A DNA stretch of 64,000 nt from Akebia trifoliata. Taxonomy: Eukaryota; Streptophyta; Magnoliopsida; Ranunculales; Lardizabalaceae. Of the stretch, positions 11,168 through 22,470 are shown in pieces. A program made the position numbers and the translations under genes. How positions within the stretch are numbered: position 1 is the first letter of the stretch; every line of letters starts with the position of its first letter. Location: assembly GCA_017979445.1 (NCBI GenBank), contig CM030717.1, positions 13,068,086 through 13,132,085 on the forward strand. The letters are read 5' to 3'. The notes under the pieces are model-generated. The model saw only the letters and a program-made list of their open reading frames with translations. It made no database searches and was not told where the DNA came from.

Positions 11168-13590
11168 TGAGTCACAATCTAAAGAGATGTCTCATTCTTA
11201 TAGCAATGTATATTGTCTACATGACATCTTTTGATTGAAAATTAAATAAATAGGGTTGTGTGCAAAGTAGAAGACAACTTGGTTAGGAGGTCAACGTGTT
11301 TTAAACTCCAACCAAGGCATGCTACGTGGACACCATTCCAACTCTATAGGAATAGACACTTTACTTGATCCTACCCCTACTACTACTAATAATAATAATA
11401 TTTATTAGGTTTGATTATAAAATAGTCTTCCTCTTTTGAGAATCATTTATACTATAAAATGGATTAGTAAGTAGTTACTAGGTGATGGTTAATCAACTAA
11501 GTAAGTATATCCTATTAAAATTTTGGGTCTTTTTAGAAACACCCCCTGTGAAATAAGTGAAATTAGGGTAATTCATTTCAAAATTTTGAAGAGATCCACT
11601 CAATTAAATTACACGTGGCATTTAAAAATTTCAAATTTTAGCGAAAATGCAAGAGTGAAACAAATTCAAAATGACACGTGTCTTGTAATGAGAAGTGTTT
11701 CTTCAAATTTTGAAGTGGTCGTACTCCTTTCTTAGACAGTATCTACTAAACTTTAGAGAATGATACCATTTTAGACCCCCATACTCCCAATCTGCAAAGA
11801 TTTGTCACTGTTGTGGTGGGAGGGACATGAATGGTAAATAGGTGGGTCCCAGAATCACGTTAGAGATGCTACTTTTCTACTGTCAAATAAAGTAACATCA
11901 ACAAGTTGATAAGATCGAGGGAATTTAGCTACTTTCCAAAGAGGGTAATTAAATTAAATATTGCATGAACACGCACGTGTCAACAGCTTTAAAGGGCCAA
12001 ATAAAAGGGTATACATGTGGTGACCGAATTGTAGTGTAGACTAATACTAATAGAGCGCCTCGAAACTCACAAAACAAAAACAATGGGAAGTGAAGAAACT
12101 GCGGCGCACTTTAGCACTGTTTATATTTATTTCTTTTCTAGTTTAGTGGTCGTTTGAGAGATGCTTTAAAAGGTATGGAAGGGAGGAGCTGTTCCATCTG
12201 AGGCCGCAACCAAGAGTTCAATTTGTTTTATTGTTTGGAATCTTTCGATTCTCTTTCTGATTTTCATTCATTGTTTCTTCTTGATAAGTTCTATCAATGA
12301 CACTAATAATTTTCAGTTGATAATTGTCTGGAACTTTTTTTTTTTTTGCCTACTAATGATTTTCATTTATGTCAATGTTGGACTCATGAATGAACATATG
12401 ATTTTCATTCTCAAACATAAATTTTAAGATGCTCAAACACCGCCCGTAACAATAATATTAAGTTTTTCAAAATTATTATGTATAAGACCTCAATGAATCG
12501 TACACTTAATTATCAATATAAGTTATTCATTAACAATAGCAATTATGGTTCAAATTAAATAATTAAATTAATGGGAATGAATAAACACCAAACAATGACT
12601 CCTATAAATATTGATCAACGTCGCCCACCCCTGCCTTTCTCTATCCCTTCCCCCCTAATTCAATCATTCACTAGGAGGCCAGAGGGAAGGGCTTCAACTC
12701 GACCGACTCGACCTGGCTTTTAAGGTGTGCTGCAGAAATTCGATAGCTCGATCAGCTCGACAAGCGTTATAACATATGTAATAAGAATAGAAATGCCAAA
12801 CAAATGGTAAGAACTCAAACCAACCTTTTTTACGATTAAATTATCTGCAATTCGATGATTGTCTTAAGTTGAAAATATAAATCAATCTTTTAGAAATTCA
12901 GTTGAGTCTTTGTGATTGAGCATCTAGTAATCCACCTTAATCTCGGTATTTGTCTCCTCTCGTCCCCTCGTTGATATCGAGTTAACTCACCCCAATCATC
13001 TATTTCAAATTGTATAAATCATTTAACTCGGGTTATAATTATTTTTAACTTATATTCATTTTCAAATAATTATAATATTCTTAGAATAAGGTAGATTAGA
13101 AGATAGTTAATCAATAGATTATATTTTGTTAAGATAATAAATATTTAAATTATTAAAAATTAATTATTTTATCGAATAAGACAAAAATCCAATTGATTTG
13201 CTCAAGTTTTATTGGCTCAGTTGATATTTTCAAAATATTGGACGGCTCATAACAAATATCAGATGAACCAATGTGAATGATAATTCACATTGAAAATCAT
13301 GCTCGTTCGTGAATAATAATATGCCAAGACAAGTTATAATAACCATGTGTTTTAAAAATTTATTTGTGTAACCATGTGTTACAATTTTTGTACTTAAAAA
13401 AAAAATTATTTTATTTTTTATTTCATATGATATTTTCTCAACTTTTTGTCAAATTTTTCCAAAGTTTTCTCTTGCCAAATTATTCCTGAACCCTGACTTT
13501 ATTACTATGCTTGGAACAATGGCCCATCACTATCCCAAAGAACCTGATACAAACACGCTAATACTACACATTGGCATTTAATTTGCTAAC
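11168..13590. other. Intergenic, AT-rich
   Basis: No supported gene. An (AAT)n-like tract lies at about 11385-11400. The 70-codon frame at 11523-11735 has no recognisable motif. Confidence 0.35.
13083..13330 (+). repeat. Dispersed repeat, copy 1 (pair with 27433-27660)
   Basis: The block beginning AATAAGGTAGATTAGAAGAT matches 27433-27660 in the same orientation. Shared segments include ATATTTTGTT-ATATAATAAATATTTTAATT, ACAAAATCC-AGTTGA-TT-TCAAGTTTTA and a final CATCTGAA-like phrase. Identity is moderate and no ends or TSDs were identified. Confidence 0.5.
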
Positions 13591-14041
13591 CCCCACTATG
13601 TGAAAAAGGCTCATATTTGACGGTCTTAGCCCGTCAAATTTTGAGAAATTTGACAGACCCTCCCGTCAAATATTCTCTTGTAGAATTTTTTTTTTTGACG
13701 GCCCTAGACTATCAAATTATTGGAGAATGGATTTAAAAAAAAAACAAAAAAAAATCCATAGAGTATGCCCGTCAAATTTGGAGGTTTAACAAACAATAAC
13801 ACGGTCCTCTAATTCACCAATCACAATGAACGAAATAATATATAAAAAAATCAAAAAAAGAAAAATCATAAAACAAGCTCCAAATTAAATTAAATAACCC
13901 AAAATTAATATACATATAAACCTCTTTATTAAGATCAAAAATTCTGTCGAAGCTACAAATAACTGACAATAAAGCAGTATATGATATATATACAGCTATT
14001 TATGTCACACTCCTGATTTAATTTAGAACACAAAACACAAA

Positions 14042-14160
14042 TCAAGTGTTCCTTTCGAACACCTGCCACACTTGATTCACCGTCGCCCCCGCCATGTTCT
14101 TCGGCAACACCACTGTAACATATAGCCTCATCACACCATCTACGTACTCCGCTTCATAAT
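14042..14160 (-). pseudogene. Unidentified exon-like tail, about 39 codons
   Basis: Directly after the last kinesin-5 piece the minus strand has a frame containing VMRLYVTVVLPKNMAGATV and ending VFERNT followed by a stop at 14042-14044. It is in a different frame from the kinesin segment. The local base composition (GC-rich, codon-like) stands out from the flanks, so it is probably another captured coding fragment or the 3' end of a CACTA-encoded gene. The family was not recognised. Confidence 0.4.
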
Positions 14161-16453
14161 TTACATCTTACGTCTGCTTTTGTGGAAACGAACGACTGCA
14201 TATCTTCTTCCATTTCTTTTAATTGTTGTTCCTGCTGCATTATGGAAGCTGCAACAGTCTTTATGCAAAACCTCAAGTTGTTGAGTCAATTGCGACTGGA
14301 ATTTCTGAACAAGAGTTCTGTTTCCATCTTCTATTTTATCCTTGCATTCTACACACCAATCACATTGCAAAAGTTTATAGGCAATCTTCATGCCTTGTTT
14401 TTTAGTATGATATACCCAACATTGTGTACTTCAAAACATGGACACAAACCAATTTTGGCAAACAATCCAGACACATCAGATGTTGCATTCTCTAGCTCTG
14501 ATCGAAGCTCAAATGCCCGCTCCATGAGTGCTTTCTTTGAAAAATAAACAATAAATGTCACTGAGGGAGGAAAGACAGAGTGAGGACCAATGCAAGATGG
14601 CAACCGTCCAACACCCCTAGCAAGATGGAAGCTATTTGAATTAAGGGTACTGGTTCAAACTATGTAAAGTAGATACAGATGTGATGAGTGTGAAAAACCA
14701 ATGGAATGGTCAACATGTACTTAAAGCTAAACTAAGTTGTTAATTAAATGTTCCAATCGATTACAACCTTTTCAGGCACCCTTCATCCAATCCAAATAAT
14801 GAGTGAGATAAAAATATCAATGCCAAAACATCTCAAAATATTTTTTTCCAAAATTCAAGCCTAACATGGAAGTTCTCGAAGGAAACAAAAAAGAAACACC
14901 ATTTCATAAAACAATAAGGAAAGGGTGCTGAAGGAAAGTGATGGAACTTTACTCACCTGATCTGAGGAGATTAAAGATTAAGAATTCCTTTTCTTTAATC
15001 GTTGAGTTGGCCTGTCTATATCTATCCTCTAGATCGAACAACGCATGTTCAGTGTTCTCGAGTTTTTTCTATGGACACATACAGGCAACAGCAAAGACTT
15101 TAATTTCTTGCATTGAGGCAAAGCTTAAAAGGTCAGGAGAATGACTATACAACAAGTCACCTGAGACTTTTCAAGTTTTTCACTTAATTCTGCGGTCAAC
15201 AGTTACTGAGAGTTGTAAAGTTCTTGAAGTCCCATTACTTGCTGCTCACGGTATACAATTAGCTGGTTAAATCTATACATATAGTAACCAAAAAGACAAA
15301 TAAAAAAACCAAATACAGAGGTTGTGGATTGTACCTTGTCCTTGGACTCTGAATCAAGTTCCATGCGTTCTATTTTCTCAGACATAGCCTGGAGAACAAA
15401 GTTGAAATGTCCCTCTCATTAAGAACTTCGAGAGAGAATACATTAAAGATGAATTACATGGTAAGAATCAAACCTTCTTTTCAGCTTCTTCTTGTAGATA
15501 ACGATCTCGTGGTATATAGATGCCATTCTTCTCTCTTGCAGTATACACCACTAATTAGAAAACGTAAAGCATAATTGTATAAATGAGATCCTAGTTTTGA
15601 TAAAACCTTACCTAAGCATTCAATTGCTTAAGAATAATTGTTAATTAAAGCACTTACATAATACTCTTTATAATTTGAGAGATAATCAAGAGAAAAGATC
15701 AAATGAAACTACAATCAATCACCCAAACTAGGAAGCACTCACCTTGCTTAAGGCGGTCAATCTCAGTGTACAAATCCTTGATCATCGCAGATTTCATCAT
15801 CTTCTGATTAACCTGGAAATAGTGCGAATAGGTCAGAACAGTTGAGGTGGATCCAAGGAAAGACAGTTCAAGAGCAAAAAAGAAAGAATGGTACCACTAC
15901 CAACCAATGCCAATCAAATAAACTGACCTCAGGCTTGTTCTTGATATTTTTAGCGCGGTATGCATAATCTAAGGTGCTGAGTGTCTCTTCCAAACAGTAA
16001 ATAGAAGGGGATATAGTGGCAATTACGCACGTCTTTGTTTTCCCTCCCAAAGAATCCCTCAATAATCTTGTTAATTTGCTATCCCTGATGTCCAAGCAAA
16101 GTTCTTCTGTGACTCCTCATATTTTACTTTCGATAACATATCCAAGATGCCAATAGAAAAATGTGGAGGTGAAATCACAATCATACCTATATGGAACATG
16201 ACCCGAATGCTCAACAAGTGCATTAATGACCCGGCCAAGTGTAAGCAAGCTTTTATTGATCTCTCCAGCTTCCCTTGCCCTCCCCTGTAACCATAGATGT
16301 AAAATTACACTAAAACCTAAAGCAAGACTTTTTTATGAGGTATGCAACAGATGTTGAGGAAAACTAATACGATACCTCTCTTGCACCAGAACGGGAAATG
16401 TTCTCAGAACCAGCGAGGTCGACAAGATTAAGCTTTCCACACTTGATCATAAA
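14160..16453 (-). pseudogene. Captured kinesin-5 (BimC/Eg5-type) gene segment
   Basis: Successive exons of a kinesin-5 microtubule motor can be read with AG/GT borders. 16376-16453: KCGKLNLVDLAGSEN, switch II. 16187-16284: [20 protein letters not shown]. 15928-16084: [19 protein letters not shown] to KNIKNKPE, end of motor. 15743-15812: NQKMMKSAMIKDLYTEIDRL. 15474-15550: REKNGIYIPRDRYLQEEAEK. 15335-15388: MSEKIERMELDSESKDK. About 15161-15245: GLQELYNSQ, stop, LLTAELSEKLEK. 14957-15068: coiled coil with LEDRYRQANSTIKEKEFL. About 14455-14540: AFELRSELENATSDVSGLF. 14160-14334: KIEDGNRTLVQKFQSQLTQQ. The ATP-binding P-loop half, the rest of the stalk and the tail are absent. An in-frame TAA at about 15203 and a frame change near 14260 show it cannot make a motor. 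Confidence 0.88.
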
Positions 16454-16570
16454 CTAGAATAAGATAAGTCATGGTATACACATTTTTTTATTCCTAAATT
16501 ATGATATAAGAAAATAACTTTAGGTGAACCACATGAAGATAAAACCTTGAGTAAGATATCTCACTCACGT

Positions 16571-16660
16571 ATATGATCCCTTAACTCATCATCTGAAATC
16601 TTGGTTCTTGCATAACCAAAAATGTGAAATTCACTTGGTTGTAGGACACGACACGTATAA
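16571..16660 (-). pseudogene. Captured glucose-6-phosphate dehydrogenase exon fragment
   Basis: The minus strand reads [20 protein letters not shown] then ELRDHIR and runs into a consensus donor GTGAGT at 16570. This matches the N-terminal coenzyme-domain region of plant cytosolic G6PDH, where the phrase FGYARTK with ISD-ELR is conserved. Only one exon part of about 30 codons is present and its 5' border is unclear. It lies upstream (in minus-strand order) of the kinesin-5 segment, which shows that unrelated genes were joined inside the element. Confidence 0.7.
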
Positions 16661-17170
16661 TCAACCATAAATTCACACAAATAGAGAATGTGAAGCACCA
16701 AAACCATGTAGTTTAGAGGAAAAAAAAAAACAGAATGAATGAAAGCTTTGAGAACACAATTATGTCATATTTAAGCAAATTCAGCAACAATTTAAGGCAT
16801 CAACCTGATCAAGACTATGTTTAAGCAATTGCATTACATAGGACTAATGCAAAATATATACATGAAAACAGACCTAATCGGCCCCAAACACCCACACATT
16901 ATATCATGAAATCAGTCCCAAATAATAGCCTTTGGGGCTATTGTACCCTGAACAGTTTTCAAGGTTCAATTTTGTAAGCCACATGAGCTATGTCATTGTC
17001 TCTTTGATATTGCCAATACCTACCTTTGATTCTCTACTTATTTGTTGTCTATAATGTGTACTTTCAAATTAAATGGAACAATCATAGAAGCTAAACAAAA
17101 GTACTCTTACTCATCTAATGAAATGGGCATTATAGAAATAAGTATTTTATAAGAAAAACACTTTCCTTAC

Positions 17171-17363
17171 CATCATCATGGAAACGCTCAGATTAAAAAA
17201 ATGGGTAACATAAGGGACTGACTCCGGCTTGGCTTGAGATGAATGAAACAGATGATGGGAAATAGGAGTTGAAGAAGAAATTGGTGAAGCATAAAGCTGC
17301 ATGGGTGATGGGGGACCAAGTTCAATAAGTTCAAGTATTTTTCGTTCAAAATGTCTCTGAAAG
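17171..17363 (-). pseudogene. Possible captured exon, family unknown
   Basis: A 193-bp minus-strand segment is bounded by an acceptor (TAG before 17363) and a donor (GTAAGG after 17171). It is open in the frame containing ELIELGPPSPMQLYASPISS and HHLFHSSQAKPESVPY. It looks like a coding exon but no family was recognised. It lies between the HAD-type and G6PDH pieces with the same orientation. Confidence 0.4.
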
Positions 17364-18065
17364 CTACATAGGTGTTAGTAATACTCTGCAATCTGTTGTA
17401 TTGATTGGCTGTTTGCATATGCGCCCAATGAGATCAACTGGCAGGGTCAACATAGGCATTTTCGAAAATATTGTAACTCTTGCACAAGAAAACTCTAAGT
17501 TGGTAAGACGTGTAGAGTGTTGTTCCCACGTCCTAAGTTCAAAACCCATCAGGAGAAGAGAAAAAAAATGGAAAATCAAACACACAGAAGCATCCAAATA
17601 TATGAGAAAATTCGAGAAATTAAAGCATTCAAATAACACATAAAAAGAAAGAAAAAAAAATTGGTAGGTACATCATCCAAAAATTTCGACTACAGTAAAT
17701 GCACTAGAAATTAAAATATCAATGCTTGCACTCCCAAATTTTTTGAACACAAGTAAATGCATTAGAAATTAAAATATCCGTGCTTGGACTCCCAAATGAT
17801 CTCAATCAAATTAAAACAAACCAAGAACTAGGTACATGCCTAGTCACTTGCAATCCTGGAAGTTTGTCATGGAACCATCCATTTGAGTGACAAGCTCAAC
17901 TCTAAAACTGTCATCACTATTACTTTAATAGCTTTTGCATCTTTTCTAGATTTACTTATTTACAAAACATATATATTAGAGATAAAAGTTACACAATTTT
18001 TTTCATGACTTTGGTGTTAAATTACAGTTAGGTCGATATAATGTCTACTTTCCACAATAACATAC

Positions 18066-18328
18066 CTGTATGTCAGCAGCAGCTAAGAGGTGCTCGATTG
18101 AAGGCATGACTTCTGCCTGCAGAAAACTCCCAAATCCCAATATCAAACAAACTTCAAATATTGAGGAATAAACAATCCAAGAGTGCAGCCAGGTACCTTT
18201 GGCTCGTGATATACAAAATGAAGGTAGTCAACCAATAGGTGGTCGAATAGTGTTAAGCACCGGTCCTGGCTAAATGCAATGAGAGGAACCTTGGCTAAAT
18301 GCAATGTACAAGCCCACTCCCAAGATCC
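18066..18328 (-). pseudogene. Captured HAD/Cof-type phosphatase fragment, two exons
   Basis: Exon A (18197 to about 18328) reads VPLIAFSQDRCLTLFDHLLV and then VYHEPK before a GT donor. Exon B (18066-18116, 17 codons) reads AEVMPSIEHLLAAADIQ between AG and GT borders. Joined at the HEPK/AEVMP border they resemble the middle of a plant Cof-subfamily haloacid-dehalogenase-like hydrolase. The catalytic N-terminal DxD and C-terminal GDxxND motifs are outside the captured part. The assignment rests on remembered family phrases and is moderately sure. A repeated GCATTTAGCCA at the 5' border hints at slippage. Confidence 0.55.
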
Positions 18329-18555
18329 TATACAAATCAAAACCCACAATTCAGCTTGTAATGTAACAATTAGCCACATAAGTACAAGCATATAAATTTG
18401 AAGTTCTAGGCATGAACATGGGACACTAGACAACTCTAAAACTTCCTAGACATACAACTTCTGTCCACAATACAACAATTTAGGTCTTGTACAATACAAT
18501 GAAGCATACATGGCATAGGTACTAAATCAAGTTCTAGCATGCAAGTCATGCTAAC

Positions 18556-19219
18556 CTGCCACATGGATTCTTTCCAATATTCACGCCAAACATTTCCTTC
18601 CGTATCACGTCCAGATTTTTCTGAACCAAGCTCCTTATGACCAAACTGGTCCGCAGCCTCCCAAAACTTATCTTCCCATTCGATGCTTTTGTCAGCACTA
18701 ACTCCCCTAGTTAGTGTCCACCGGCAAACAATCCCATCAGGTCGTTGTTCGACCCGTCTCCTTCCACCACTTTGAGCCATCAGGTTTCACTCCTTGAGAT
18801 AAACCTTCACCAACCTTATTAAGAGCCTCGGCTGCCTCTGCTGCATTTACTGAAAATGGCAATCCAATTTCATGTTTCTCACCCAAGTTAGGAAGCTCTA
18901 TATTGGTATTAGAAACATCTGCTTTTTGAACTTCCACGAGTGACTGAAAAGGTGGAAGTGGAGGGTTGTGGCTTTCAATTGAGGTACTCTCAAAGGGAAT
19001 CGGCAAAAAATCTAGGGACCGATCTTTCTCTGACACTGACTGGATTGGGTTTGGAGGTGCGGCTGTTCCTGCTGGTTTTAAGTTACTGATATCCTCTGAA
19101 GTTGTAGTACTATCCAGAGGAGGTGTCCACGACCAAAAATCAGGACCCAGTGTTGCTCCCCCCAAAGTTCCTGACGGAGGCACAAATACATCCCCATCAA
19201 CAGCAAAGTGTAGCATGAC
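18556..19219 (-). pseudogene. Captured LESV/ESV1-like tryptophan-rich protein exon
   Basis: One large exon runs from an acceptor at 19220 to a donor (CAG|GTTAGC) at 18555. It contains GDVFVPPSG, GATLGPDFWSW, an acidic/Pro-rich linker, KPDGSKWWKETG, EQRPDGIVCRWTLTRGVSAD, KFWEAADQFGHKELGSEKSG and NVWREYWKESMWQ. This is the start of the tryptophan-rich repeat domain of plastid starch-associated LESV (like early starvation) proteins, in which Trp and aromatic residues are spaced to bind glucans. A frameshift near 18752 (ETG to EQRPDG loses two bases of one codon) splits it into two open frames. The transit peptide and most Trp repeats are missing. Confidence 0.7.
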
Positions 19220-19442
19220 CTAGGAAAAAATTCAGAAAAGTTGGCATGGACTAACTAGTAACAACTACAATGGCCCTGAATTCAGATAGGAACTCCACCA
19301 TGATGAGAGAATTACCATTCAGCTCATGTTGATCATGATAAACATAAGAATTAACTACATCACATGTGGCACACGTAAGGGAGCAGTTTCCGCAAAATGA
19401 GTTGATGGTGAGAACCAGTTGGAGAGATCATGGTGGCCTGCA

Positions 19443-19573
19443 CATTGTTGATTCTCAGATTGCTGATGTGTAGGTGCACACATAGCCATAGATGCTTTTC
19501 ACTCATATATCTCAATGAAAAGCATCTATGGTTCCGTACATACATCCATGTCAGCAATGTGAGAATCAATGTC
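19443..19573. repeat. Long imperfect hairpin inside the CACTA element
   Basis: The left arm (19443-19501) and right arm (19514-19573) are inverted copies. A 15-bp perfect inner stem (CATAGATGCTTTTCA at 19487-19501 with its complement at 19516-19530) is closed by a 14-nt loop. The outer stem is TTGATTCTCAGATTGCTGA with TCAGCAATGTGAGAATCAA. A transcript in either direction would fold into a hairpin of about 130 nt, so a small-RNA precursor or a tiny nested MITE is possible. Confidence 0.6.
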
Positions 19574-21154
19574 AATTTTAATGTTACTTCAGCATTTTCC
19601 TTCCAAAATTGCTTTATGTTAGTCAGAGTTTTTTCCTTTTATTTCTTTATGTTGATAAGTAGTGCAAGCATTTTAAAAATGAAGTAGTTGTACTCCTTTA
19701 GAAATTACTCAAACCATGAATCAGATTTGAGACAATTCATTGTAGTTCACGAATGACAATAGAGGGCAGATGTCCATAGTTCAAGAATAAGAAAAAGGCA
19801 TTGTGATGCTGAAAATACCTTAATTCCAACAGTTGAGCCTATGAGAGGGTTACAAAATGCAGTAGAGGCATGTTCATGAGAATGATAACAACATAACATG
19901 TTTTAGCAAAAGCTTCAAAAGGCGTAGTTAGTCTCAAAGGATTTACCACCATTGTTGGCTATATGAACAGGTATTATATACCAGTTTACCTACCGCAAAT
20001 GTAAATTATGTTGCCAATTTAACAACGTACCAATTTAACTATGTCGTGACCTAATTAAAACCTTCACATGGTCTTTATCTAACCTGGATAACATAGATCA
20101 ATATTATCCAACAGCTAACACTAATAAACACAATGCATCCCTCATGTACAAGAGAGAAATTGGAACAAGTGCAATTAATGATAATTAGTTCAGAGCCATT
20201 AAACAAACTAGAAGACAAATGAGTAAGAAAAATCTAAAGTTTTTCTGTCAAGTTTTTTCACCAGTTTAATGTTGATGAGATCTTCAATGTCACTATGTGC
20301 TCTTTCCGCTGTGACACCAACAATGAAATTAAAAATCTTTCAATCAATCAATGACACACTATACCAACTACTTGGGTTTAGCTTCATGAATACGTGGTCT
20401 ATAGTCCACTGTAGTCCACTCACATCCTTTTTCACTCTTTTTCTCGTCCTTTTAAGGCATATTCAGTAGTATAAAGATATTTCAGATGAACCAATCCAAC
20501 ATCAGAGTCTCACAATCTGAACCAAATACTAACAAACCAACCTAGACCTAATAGCACGAGTATATTTTTCATAAATTACATGATTTGAACCAAATATACT
20601 TAGAATTTCCCCCAAAACTACTGCTACACATTCAAGATGGAATCCAAAACACAAACATTCAATAAAAAAATAATAATGCTGCAATTAAAATACCAAATCA
20701 ATCTTCAAAAACCTAATTTTACGATCAGATCTACAAATCACCATCATAAAAATGAACCTTGATCGGGACAGATGATAGAGCTTGAGAGAGGTGGGATTCT
20801 GAAGGACGATAGACTGGTTCAACAGATCTGGCTTCGAGAGATTAGTTTAAGGCTCCAGTTAACCCTAGATATCATCTTCACTCCATCATTTTTGGTGAGA
20901 GATCGAGAGATCAGAAACAAAGTGAGATCGATCAAATATAGAGAGAGATGTGATCGAGGGAGACAAACACAGAGAGAGAGATTCTCACAATCGGGAGAAC
21001 TTCTCACGAATTAGAGAGAGAGTGAAAGAGGTGGGAAAAAACACAGAAAAATATCTCAAAATCGAGAGGTTCTCACGAACCAGAGAGAGAGGGGAAAACG
21101 CATAAAAACCAGAGAAAGAGAGAGGGGGGAAAATGCAGAGAAAAGAGTAACCAA

Positions 21155-21162
<8 letters not shown>

Positions 21163-21198
<36 letters not shown>
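21163..21198. repeat. (GA)n microsatellite in a purine-rich zone
   Basis: An AG dinucleotide run at the end of a longer purine-rich region (about 20770-21200) just inside the right CACTA subterminal zone. Frames in this zone (20772-21014, 20819-21007) are low complexity. Confidence 0.9.
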
Positions 21199-21200
<2 letters not shown>

Positions 21201-21449
21201 AATGAGCCGGTGTTCTCTAAATTTCGTGTGCCTTGGCCGTCAAACTTTTGTATCTAAAATTCGTCGGGCCGAGCCCATCAATTTTTCTCTTCCATTTTCT
21301 AAGTTTTCACGTAGTGCCTTAAACCTGAAATCCTAATCCCACCACCTCTCAAAAATAAAAAGAAAATAAAACAAAACAATTGTTAACCCAATTGGTAATC
21401 ATCAATTTTTATGAGGCCCAAGTCTAAAGGTGCAGCTCAGCCAACCAGC

Positions 21450-21706
21450 CACAATGTAAAAAAGTCTATATTTGATGGCCCCGGACTGTCCGATTTCATA
21501 AAATTTGACAAACCCAAGCATCAAAATTTTCATTATCATTTTTTTTTCTTCAACGGATCGAAATTGTCAAATTAATGGAGGATGAGAGAAATTTAATGGC
21601 TTTATGCCATTGAACCATTGAATTAGAGAACATAAAAATTTTCAACGGTCATGACTTGTCAAAATTCGATCTCTAAAAGTCAAAATTTTCAGTTTTCACA
21701 GCCAAT
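21450..21706. mobile_element. Decayed CACTA-derived MITE
   Basis: It begins CACAATGTAAAAAAGTCTATATTTGATGG, close to the left end of the large CACTA (CACTATGTGAAAAAGGCTCATATTTGACGG). It ends CAGTTTTCACAG, close to the inverted CTACGTGAAAACTG. Internal TTTGAC / GTCAAA motifs recur. At about 257 bp it is similar in size to the clean MITE at 23085-23372. The ends are mutated, so the limits are approximate. Confidence 0.6.
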
Positions 21707-22264
21707 TGTTAAACAAGCTCAGGAATCATTTTTAATTGCAGTCCATCTTTCCAAGCTGTAGGGATATATAATTTGTTACTTCTGGATTATGAAGCACATT
21801 TCTTAAGAATAACCAATTCTCATGAATAATCCACCTACTGCACGTCTCATTATTCATCATTGAGATATCATGTTACCATTTAATTATATGATCATATATC
21901 GAGGTGACTAGATATAGTGGCCTCATTGTTTTTGTCCCCTTAGTTGGGTAAGGGGTACACTTATTTCATATCTTCGTAGAATGGTATGAACCTTCCTCTT
22001 TTGTTGCCAAAATGGCAAAATGTTTGTGGCAGTACGTACTCATAGTTGGACCTATCAGTCCATATACATTTGGTGACCATTTGTGGACCCATATGTAAAA
22101 TTTATCGAACCTTCCTACTATAATTGAAATTCCAGTCAAGCTGATCATTGGTGTATATAGTTAGTGGGGGCAAACTATAGTTAGTTGTATAGTTGAAGAA
22201 TTTGAAGATAAAGGATTTTAAAGACAAATTCAGAGGTTTTTTTATTAGGAGTTGAACAAAAAGA
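21707..22264. other. Intergenic, nothing recognised
   Basis: No gene or bounded repeat was identified. Confidence 0.35.
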
Positions 22265-22470
22265 TATTTAGGTCATTTCCAATTAATATAAGAGAAGGCC
22301 CCGTCAAGAGGCAATGTCATCAACAAAAAATTAGAGGGAGGTGAGGGTGTGGGGGCAAATGGGGAGAGAGGTGAGGGAATGGGGACAAATGGGGCATGTA
22401 ATTAATTGAAAATATAGGGGTGTCTCAAAGTTCTGTGGGGGCAATTGCCCCCACTAACTCTGCCCTTGGG
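22265..22470 (-). repeat. LINE 3'-tail-like repeat, inverse copy of 10894-11167
   Basis: On the minus strand it reads GGGCAGAGTTAGTGGGGGCA, then CCCATTTGTCCCCATTCCCTC and GCCCCCACACCCTCACC, matching the segment after the RNase H remnant at 10.9 kb. No RNase H sequence is attached here, so it is a strongly 5'-truncated copy. Confidence 0.55.

Larger units (their letters stand above)
13594..21316. mobile_element. CACTA element carrying host-gene pieces (Pack-CACTA), 7.7 kb
   Basis: The left end reads CACTATGTGAAAA and the right end, on the other strand, CACTACGTGAAAA, a CACTA-superfamily terminal inverted repeat. Both subterminal zones carry repeated TTTGACGG / CCGTCAAA motifs (13617-13790 and 21235-21290), as in known CACTA elements. 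Flanking trinucleotides are ccc and cct, a one-mismatch 3-bp TSD. No TNPD/TNPA-type transposase was found. The interior holds pieces of at least four host genes, all on the minus strand, so the element would be mobilised in trans. An alternative, chance CACTA-like termini around an old gene cluster, is unlikely given the matching subterminal repeats. Confidence 0.8.

Noticed and set aside
14160..16453. A functional kinesin-5 gene on the minus strand
   Set aside because: The motor's nucleotide-binding half is absent, there is an in-frame stop and a frame change, G6PDH sequence adjoins it, and the whole lies between CACTA ends.
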